A stretch of DNA of 28,590 nt from Clostridia bacterium (GTDB lineage: Bacteria > Bacillota > Clostridia > Oscillospirales > UBA644). Below the pieces are notes generated by a model. The model saw nothing but the letters and a program-made list of their open reading frames with translations. It made no database searches and was not told the origin of the DNA. The DNA is taken from the NCBI GenBank assembly GCA_014872655.1, contig WHHJ01000021.1, positions 1 to 28,590 on the forward strand, written 5' to 3'. A program made the translations under genes and the position numbers. Positions 22,822 to 28,590 of the stretch are shown one piece after another. Positions within the stretch are counted from its first letter, which is position 1. Each line of letters starts with the position of its first letter.

Positions 22822-25497
22822 TCAACTCATCAAATTCTGCTGACCGCAAGTAGACGAAATCTCATGAACAACAAGATAAGCGCCCTCGCCGCTGCGAAGC
22901 TGGATTTGGGCTGAAGGTTCTACCGTTGTTTTGGCGCCGCTGATATATACATCTACAGCTTCTGCGCTGCGAACCTGGAACTGCACGGTTACCGTTTTGT
23001 TTTCAGCCAGCTCTGACGCATTACAAATCATATAAGCTCTTCCGCCTGCTTTACTAAACGAGCCGATCAACAAACTATCCTCGCACGAAACTTCTAAATC
23101 CCCATCGTATTCCTGCTCTGCTGCAACATATCCGGGAATTGTCCCCGTTCCACGGTGAACCCCTGTATGCTCCCAGCCATATTCTGAATATGGTTCCGCA
23201 AACGTCTTTACTTCTTGGTTTACCAACTGCACATAATCATAAAGTTTTGTGTATCGATGTGCATAATCGCGCATACAATACACTTCATCTGAATACACCG
23301 ATTTTTCAGGATCATACCCGGAACAATCATAACAATAATTCATGATTTTGTCTGCACCGTATGCCAATGAAGAATAATACTGAAAACGCAAATCCGCCAA
23401 AGAGACATCCCGCTGTTCGTTTCCTTTCATCGTCTGAATATACGTCCAATAATCCAAATGATATTTCTGCGTAAATTCAGCCGGAATACGCAAACCGACA
23501 TAGTATGCATCATAGGTCTTTAATTCTCCATTATATCCGGTCAGAGGATACGGATCGATACTTAAGTGCAACGTCGGCACCTGCTGAACATAGTCGCGAA
23601 TATATTCGGTATAATCCATTCCGCGAAGGAGCGCTTCCACACCCATATCCGAAAATAAATTCACATGGATATCATATCCAGGTAATGCCTGCATGTACAC
23701 TTTGGACTGCTCCGCAATCTCCGGGTACTGTGCATGCGACGGCTCATCGCAATAATCATTTCCTAAAAAGTTGGGCAAGAATCGATACGGTGCTGTATAC
23801 GACAAAACTTTTTCAACCGTCCACGGCTTATCCTTATTAAAACCATAATCATGTATATACATATAGAGACCGTATTTTTGTGCCCATTCTATACACTTTA
23901 AGTGCATCTCAGATCCCGGAACATAATCCAAAATAACAAAATCCAATCCGGCTTCTTTAATTTTCTTAAAATCCTCTTCTATCGCATACTGCGTATGTAC
24001 GGCAATATATCCGCTGACCATAATCTCGCCGCGGCGCATCAGTTTCGGTTTTAAAGCTGTCCACTCCGCATGAAGCACCGTATCCCGAACAGCAAATACG
24101 CGATCCAAAACCGGCTGCCCTTCCGGGGTATGCCAACCCTGGAAGACAAAACCTTCTTTATCCGGAACAAAATCTACAGAAACTAATTCGCCTTTCTTCA
24201 CTTGGGCGGACGGTTTCTCTCCAAACTGAATCTGTACAGAAGATCCGTCATCATCTCCACCCAAATCCAAAATTCCGGGCGTTGCCTGCACACACAATAA
24301 GTCTCCGAAAGAATCCCGGAGATTTTGTGGATCCACCACAATCAGGGATTTTCCCGTTTGCGCTTCAATATGAAATTGGAATCGAGCCAATACAGTTTCC
24401 TGCTTCAACCCTTGATCGCAATCAAACGGGAAGAATACACAGTTGTATCCGGTTCGAATCCAACGCGTCCCCTCAGAAGACACAAACGACAGAGCCGTTT
24501 GATCGTAATACAAATAAAAATTCCCAAAACTCAAATCAGAATTTTCTCCCACCGCCACAGAGACCATAGCCGTATCCTGCTCTCGTTCAACACGAACGGC
24601 AAGCTGAATTTTCTGATCCGCCCTTGAAACAAGACCGTTGATTGCAGTACGGAGTTCTTCTAATGCCTGTGCACACATCACATCGTCTGCATACGGACGG
24701 ATATCATCACATACATTCATTGCGTCAGAGACTGCTTTAGCGCTCTCTCGGGTACACTCCGAAAGTTTCGTTGAAACAGTGCCATACAACTCTCGAGCAA
24801 CCTGAATAAAAGGAACCCCCGTACAAATCTGCGCCTGCATCACATTGCGCTGCTCTTCTAGCAAAGACGGAAGCTGTGCCAGATCCTCTGCCGTTATACG
24901 AGTATTAAGAATGGCATCACCAACTTGATGCAACAAATTATAATATTTCAACGTTTCAGAACTTTTTTCCTTTTTGGTATCGAGCGTCCCATAAAAACCA
25001 AAAGCATCATATACTTTTAACAGTTCTGAAAGTTTCGACACTCGATTCAAGTCTAAATTTTTTGTTCCGTTCAGCAAATCATCTGTAGCCTGATGAAATA
25101 ATGCCAGTAAATCCTCTCCCATCTGATCCGTCATATATAGACTGTTTTTTGCAAAATCCGTCATCTCTACAATACAATTCCAGATTTGAAACGCTTCACT
25201 TTGCGAATCATATTGCGTAAGATCCCCTACCCGATTCAAATCGGGTTCTCTGCGCGGATAAATTCCGGCGCTTATCGCCATGGTACTGCGCCATTTTTCA
25301 AAACTGTTGCACAAACACTCTAAAGCTGCTGTAAAAGCTTCTGTATTTCCTTCTTCAAAAGCTTTCTGAGCACGCGGCAAAAGCACCTGAACATATTCTA
25401 TATAATCTGAGTTATTTTTATTCCTCTCAATAGTTACCCGTTCTCCGAAATGCCTTAAATGTAAAAACAACTTTTCATTTTCATTATATACTCTCAT
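22822..25497 (-). CDS. Multidomain protein: helical region, cohesin-like domain, InlB-type repeat, glycosidase-like TIM barrel
   Basis: This 891-residue protein has: an N-terminal mostly helical region (about 1-295); a beta-rich cohesin-like domain (about 300-420, with the FGNFYLYYDQTALSF strand pattern); one Listeria-Bacteroides (InlB-type) repeat (about 430-480, FVFQGWHTPEG, Trp455); a TIM-barrel-like region (about 490-775) with a DEP motif at Asp584-Glu585, where glycosidase-like barrels often carry the acid/base; and a C-terminal beta domain (about 800-891). Such modules are usually extracellular, yet no signal peptide, anchor or dockerin is visible. I start it at the ATG at 25497 with GGGAG upstream. 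It is divergent from galM, which hints at carbohydrate metabolism. The enzymatic role is inferred, not shown. Confidence 0.75.
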   Translation of the reverse strand: MRVYNENEKLFLHLRHFGERVTIERNKNNSDYIEYVQVLLPRAQKAFEEGNTEAFTAALECLCNSFEKWRSTMAISAGIYPRREPDLNRVGDLTQYDSQSEAFQIWNCIVEMTDFAKNSLYMTDQMGEDLLALFHQATDDLLNGTKNLDLNRVSKLSELLKVYDAFGFYGTLDTKKEKSSETLKYYNLLHQVGDAILNTRITAEDLAQLPSLLEEQRNVMQAQICTGVPFIQVARELYGTVSTKLSECTRESAKAVSDAMNVCDDIRPYADDVMCAQALEELRTAINGLVSRADQKIQLAVRVEREQDTAMVSVAVGENSDLSFGNFYLYYDQTALSFVSSEGTRWIRTGYNCVFFPFDCDQGLKQETVLARFQFHIEAQTGKSLIVVDPQNLRDSFGDLLCVQATPGILDLGGDDDGSSVQIQFGEKPSAQVKKGELVSVDFVPDKEGFVFQGWHTPEGQPVLDRVFAVRDTVLHAEWTALKPKLMRRGEIMVSGYIAVHTQYAIEEDFKKIKEAGLDFVILDYVPGSEMHLKCIEWAQKYGLYMYIHDYGFNKDKPWTVEKVLSYTAPYRFLPNFLGNDYCDEPSHAQYPEIAEQSKVYMQALPGYDIHVNLFSDMGVEALLRGMDYTEYIRDYVQQVPTLHLSIDPYPLTGYNGELKTYDAYYVGLRIPAEFTQKYHLDYWTYIQTMKGNEQRDVSLADLRFQYYSSLAYGADKIMNYCYDCSGYDPEKSVYSDEVYCMRDYAHRYTKLYDYVQLVNQEVKTFAEPYSEYGWEHTGVHRGTGTIPGYVAAEQEYDGDLEVSCEDSLLIGSFSKAGGRAYMICNASELAENKTVTVQFQVRSAEAVDVYISGAKTTVEPSAQIQLRSGEGAYLVVHEISSTCGQQNLMS

Positions 25498-25543
25498 TTT
25501 CCACACTCCCGATCCAATCGTCTTGCCAAACAATATATTTCAT

Positions 25544-25549
25544 ATTATA
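25544..25549 (-). promoter_or_regulatory. -10 element for the 891-residue protein gene
   Basis: A perfect TATAAT on the minus strand lies about 47 bases before the ATG. The -35 region (TTTCCA at 17-base spacing) is weak, so an activator may be needed. Confidence 0.45.
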
Positions 25550-25622
25550 CAACAAAATCAATTATATGGAAACCCCTTTTTTCAAACTTATTCTGTCAAA
25601 AAATAAATAATCTTGAAAACCG

Positions 25623-25652
25623 TTGCTTTTTCAAAACAAAACATGATATAAT
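25623..25652 (+). promoter_or_regulatory. Extended -10 promoter for galM
   Basis: TTGCTT (25623-25628) and TATAAT (25647-25652) are spaced 18 bases apart, with TG before the -10 box. The -35 box lies inside an inverted repeat (TTGAAAA 25613-25619 with TTTTCAA 25628-25634), a plausible operator. Confidence 0.65.
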
Positions 25653-25695
25653 ATCTTTAATATTCCGTTCAAATAACAATCGGATGGAGGATATT

Positions 25696-26706
25696 ATGAC
25701 GCAGATAGATTTCGGACATGGGGCCAGCCTATATACCTTAGAAGATGAACTCGGACAAACAGTGCAGGTTACAGATCTGGGAGCAACCATTGTCAGTATA
25801 CAAACACGAGATAAAGACGGTCTGTTAGAGGATGTTGTTTTAGGCTATTCCTGCGCACAGGATTATTTAACCTATCATTCCTGCCAGGGTGCAACAATCG
25901 GCAGATACGCCAACCGAATCAGAGGCGCTTCTTTTGTGTTAAACGATGTTCACTATCACATTACCCCGAACGAGGGAAAGAATCACCTCCATGGAGGAAA
26001 TATCGGGCTTAGTAAAAAAATGTGGAAAAAAGAATACTATACAGAAGACACCTTGGTACTGTCCTGCTTCAGCCCTGACGGCGAAGAAGGATATCCGGGA
26101 AATTTGCATGTCGAAGTCACTTTTTTCTTTCATAAAGGCTGTCTTGAGATCACATACCATGCAAAATGTGACCAAGATACTCCATTGAATATTACCAATC
26201 ATTCTTATTTCAGCCTGGGCCCAAATCCCTTGCAAACACAACTTCAAATCAATGCCTCCCAGATTGTAGAAGTCGACGAACAAATGCTTCCCACCGGAAA
26301 TCTTTTAAATGTGCAAAACACACCGTTTGATTTTTTAACACCGAAATCCCTTGAAAAAGAAATTGAATCTCATCATCCTCAAATTGCCTTGTGTCATGGC
26401 TATGACACGTGCTTTTTACTGAATGGAGAGCCGCGGGCCATGAAACAAGCAGCCCGGGCAGAACATCCCACAACAGGTCGGATTCTGGAAATCAGCACTG
26501 ATATGCCGGGGGTGCAACTCTACACCGCCAACTTTCTTGACGGAACCGAGATCGGCAAACAAAATTTCCCGTTATATCGCCGAAGTGCTTTTTGCTTGGA
26601 AACACAATTTCTCCCGGACACACCCAATATTACAAAATTCCCGACCTGTATTTTAAGGAAAAATGAGTTGTTTTACTCCAAAACGACTTATTGGTTCCAT
26701 ACCTAA
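25696..26706 (+). CDS. galM: Aldose 1-epimerase (galactose mutarotase)
   Basis: This 336-residue cytoplasmic mutarotase interconverts alpha and beta anomers of galactose or glucose. The catalytic acid/base pair is visible: His169 in NHSYFSLG and Glu302 in CLETQFLPD. Further family motifs are LGATIVSIQTRDKDG near the N-terminus, YANRIRGASF, and the NEGKNHLHGG segment that includes the first conserved His. The ATG at 25696 has a perfect GGAGG ribosome site with 5-base spacing. It is divergent from the 891-residue glycosidase-like gene across a 198-base intergenic region, so the two may be co-regulated for sugar use. It is distinct from the LacX-like homologue at 13843. Confidence 0.95.
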   Translation: MTQIDFGHGASLYTLEDELGQTVQVTDLGATIVSIQTRDKDGLLEDVVLGYSCAQDYLTYHSCQGATIGRYANRIRGASFVLNDVHYHITPNEGKNHLHGGNIGLSKKMWKKEYYTEDTLVLSCFSPDGEEGYPGNLHVEVTFFFHKGCLEITYHAKCDQDTPLNITNHSYFSLGPNPLQTQLQINASQIVEVDEQMLPTGNLLNVQNTPFDFLTPKSLEKEIESHHPQIALCHGYDTCFLLNGEPRAMKQAARAEHPTTGRILEISTDMPGVQLYTANFLDGTEIGKQNFPLYRRSAFCLETQFLPDTPNITKFPTCILRKNELFYSKTTYWFHT

Positions 26707-26773
26707 AAGCACAAATTCATTTGCTCAACAAAAGATATTATATTTCCTTTTTGAATACAACAATAAAATGGCT

Positions 26774-26818
26774 ACAAAAAGAGAACCGGTAAACGAAATA
26801 ATCTGGTTCTCTTTTTGT
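26774..26818. terminator. Bidirectional terminator between galM and the alanine symporter gene
   Basis: A perfect 14-bp stem (26774-26787 with 26805-26818) has a 17-base loop and A-rich and T-rich ends of its arms. It lies in the 214-base gap between the two convergent genes. The remainder of that gap (26819-26920) holds only a weak GCCCT/AGGGC pairing and no convincing open frame. Confidence 0.85.
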
Positions 26819-26920
26819 ATATTTGATTTATCAATAGAAGAAAGTACAAAGCCCTATCAAATCAAAATAAATACTTTTGCTAAGGGCCTAACACACAATA
26901 CCGTCTTTACTCAATGCCGC

Positions 26921-28183
26921 CTATTCTATACGGATTTGTTTTCGTAGCCGGACCAAAGCATAAAGATTGATCAACATCATGGTAGAATTGATAATTTCTG
27001 CAAAAGACCAAATGCCCGAAGTATTGATTTGTGTTGCAATAAAAGTGGATATCAGATACACTGCCATATATGCTCGAAAAGCAGATGGTTTTACATAATC
27101 AATCCCACAACGCCCGTAATAATTCCAACTAATCATAGACGAAATGGAGAACAGCGCCACGCTCATAATACAAAACCAGCCGCCGACATCGCCGAACACC
27201 TGTATAAATGCAGGCATAATAGAAATCTGTGTCTGACCATCAGGTCCGGCGGTACTGATTAAAATCAGGGCTGTAATCGACGAGATAACAATGCTGTCAA
27301 TAAAGACCTCAACAATTCCCCACAAACCTTCTTTTTCTGCAGGAACGTCTGTAGTTTGTGAATGAGCAAACGCACTGCTGCCAACACCTGCCTCATGCGA
27401 AAACAGTCCGTTCATACATCCCTTTCGGGCTGCGATTAACATTGCAGATCCTAAAAATCCTCCGGTTGCGGATTTTAAAGAAAAAGCCCCTTGAAAAATT
27501 TGAACAAAAGCGTCTGATAATCGCCCGATATCTGAAAATAAAATCACCGCGCCGCCAATCAAATACAGCGCGCCCATAATCGGGACAAGAAAAATCAATA
27601 CACTTGTCATTTTCTCACTATTACGGCATAGAACAATCACAACGATGATCGTTAATATGATGCCGATAAAAAGAGGACTTTGATGAGAATATTCATAAAT
27701 ATAACTGGAAGCGGCGTTAATCTGAACCATATTGCCCAACAGAATAGAACTGAGAACGATCAATATGGCATAAAATTTCAATACAGGACGGGAGCGAATC
27801 ACTGTCTGCATATAACAAATAGGGCCTATATTTCTTTTTTCTCGATGTCGAAGGGTCAGAAAGATTTCACTGTACTTAATCATCATCGATGTCAAAGCAC
27901 TCATCCAAATCCAAAAAACGGCTCCTGGCCCGCCAATTCGAATTGCCCAGGCAACCCCGATAATATTTCCGATTCCGATCGTTCCGGCAATGGAAGTAGC
28001 AAAAGAGCGAACAGAACTTCCGGAATTCTTCTTAAATATTTGTCCCATCGTATTTTTTAAAATATACCCACATTTGCGAAAAGGGAAAAAATGAGCCTTC
28101 TTTAAAAAATATATGCCGGACACAAGCAATATTGCAGCAGCAAGCGTACAATAAACGCTGCCGACCCCTTCAAATAATTTCAT
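26921..28183 (-). CDS. Alanine or glycine:cation symporter (AGCS family)
   Basis: This 420-residue membrane transporter has about ten or eleven helices and takes up alanine or glycine with sodium or protons. Family signatures are RSFATSIAGTIGIGNIIGVAWAI-like N-terminal motif (about residues 59-81), the conserved GLFSHEAGVGSSAFAHS segment (about 263-279) and SMISWNYYGRCGIDYV near residue 344. The ATG has a GGAG ribosome site 6 bases upstream. Compared with typical AGCS members (about 450-500) it is slightly short, but the core is complete. It stands alone between a bidirectional terminator and a divergent small gene. Confidence 0.93.
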   Translation of the reverse strand: MKLFEGVGSVYCTLAAAILLVSGIYFLKKAHFFPFRKCGYILKNTMGQIFKKNSGSSVRSFATSIAGTIGIGNIIGVAWAIRIGGPGAVFWIWMSALTSMMIKYSEIFLTLRHREKRNIGPICYMQTVIRSRPVLKFYAILIVLSSILLGNMVQINAASSYIYEYSHQSPLFIGIILTIIVVIVLCRNSEKMTSVLIFLVPIMGALYLIGGAVILFSDIGRLSDAFVQIFQGAFSLKSATGGFLGSAMLIAARKGCMNGLFSHEAGVGSSAFAHSQTTDVPAEKEGLWGIVEVFIDSIVISSITALILISTAGPDGQTQISIMPAFIQVFGDVGGWFCIMSVALFSISSMISWNYYGRCGIDYVKPSAFRAYMAVYLISTFIATQINTSGIWSFAEIINSTMMLINLYALVRLRKQIRIE

Positions 28184-28210
28184 AATGACTCCATTGGAAA
28201 GTTTTTGTTA

Positions 28211-28239
28211 TTGAGTCTGAACTCTTAATATATTATAAT
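28211..28239 (+). promoter_or_regulatory. Promoter for the 98-residue protein gene
   Basis: TTGAGT (28211-28216) and TATAAT (28234-28239) are spaced 17 bases apart. The -10 region is part of a symmetric AT sequence that could also act on the minus strand for the symporter gene, though no good -35 is seen there. Confidence 0.75.
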
Positions 28240-28256
28240 AGAACGGAGGTGTTGAT

Positions 28257-28553
28257 ATGAATAAAAAGAAAATTTATCAAAAAATGAAGAGAATTTTTTT
28301 ACATCCGCAATTTGGGTTATACATAATGAAAATATTTTGTATTCTGGCTGTTATTCTTATCGCTTTGTCCGTCCAATTTTACCAATTAGGAAAAAATGAT
28401 CACATCCTTTTAGTACGCCTTGCCCAGCAATGTTTAAACAGCGGAGTGGCTGTCGCATCTACCGGATTTGGCGCGTTTATCTGTACGAATATTCTGCAAC
28501 GCAGAATTCGATCTGATTCCAATGATAAACAGGATAAACCTGTTAAACATTAG
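28257..28553 (+). CDS. Small membrane protein of unknown function, 98 residues
   Basis: I do not recognise this protein. It has a basic N-terminus (KKKIYQKMKR), a hydrophobic helix at about residues 22-44, a second hydrophobic stretch at about 60-80, and a hydrophilic, charged C-terminal tail. This fits a two-pass inner membrane protein or a membrane-anchored peptide. Expression is supported by a good promoter and a GGAGGT ribosome site 8 bases before the ATG. It is divergent from the alanine symporter gene, and the window ends 37 bases after the stop, so its downstream partners, if any, are unseen. Confidence 0.75.
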   Translation: MNKKKIYQKMKRIFLHPQFGLYIMKIFCILAVILIALSVQFYQLGKNDHILLVRLAQQCLNSGVAVASTGFGAFICTNILQRRIRSDSNDKQDKPVKH

Positions 28554-28590
28554 TTAAAATGATACCGATTTATAATGTGGATAACAAACA

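Noticed and set aside
26819..26920. Second terminator for the symporter gene (GCCCT/AGGGC pairing)
   Set aside because: Only five base pairs around a roughly 28-base loop with a short T-run; the perfect 14-bp stem at 26774-26818 explains termination better.

Overview
The window looks like chromosomal DNA of a low-to-mid GC, Gram-positive, probably spore-forming member of the Clostridia; an uncultured gut Oscillospirales-type organism is my best guess. The support is: AGGAGG-type ribosome sites and TTGAAA/TATAAT promoters, a SpoIVFA/SpoIVFB-like pair, a PhoB/PhoR-type two-component system, a two-gene SUF-like iron-sulfur operon, a reactivation-domain-free MetH with a separate activation protein, and a probable class III preQ1 riboswitch, a class described mainly from Ruminococcaceae. 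Gene density is high and no stretch above 300 bases is empty. I see no insertion sequence, CRISPR array, tRNA or rRNA.

Layout. 1-4005 (+): metF, a MetH-reactivation-domain protein and metH overlap end to start and form a methionine/one-carbon operon closed by a bidirectional terminator. 4020-6712 (-): an HD-domain hydrolase followed by a response regulator and sensor kinase. 6786-8332 (-): a RodA/FtsW-family SEDS protein and a GtrA-like membrane protein, with a clear promoter at 8410-8438. 8473-9745 (+): an M23 peptidase and a site-2 metalloprotease overlapping it (SpoIVFA/SpoIVFB-like). 9808-12220 (+): a large radical SAM protein and its usual DUF2344 partner, behind their own promoter. 12268-14727 (+): a preQ1-type leader, queT, galU and a LacX-like epimerase, ended by a strong terminator.

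14774-14889 is a compact, highly structured non-coding block between convergent operons and is the least explained piece of DNA here. 14896-17470 (-): a TIM-barrel sugar isomerase/epimerase, then SufC-like and short SufB-like proteins (an SMS/minimal SUF system). 17608-17829 (+): a solo 73-residue protein with a strong promoter. 17851-22607 (-): uvrB and uvrA in an ATGA-overlapping operon whose mRNA would begin with a long imperfect palindrome. 22822-25497 (-): an 891-residue multidomain protein (helical, cohesin-like, InlB-type repeat, glycosidase-like barrel) with no signal peptide, divergent from galM (25696-26706, +). 26921-28183 (-): an alanine/sodium symporter. 28257-28553 (+): a small membrane protein.

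Most of the window is housekeeping metabolism and repair. The best leads for something new are the structured block at 14774-14889, the isomerase-SufC-SufB operon, the unusual 891-residue protein, the uvrB leader palindrome, and the preQ1-III-like leader as an additional member of a rare riboswitch class.
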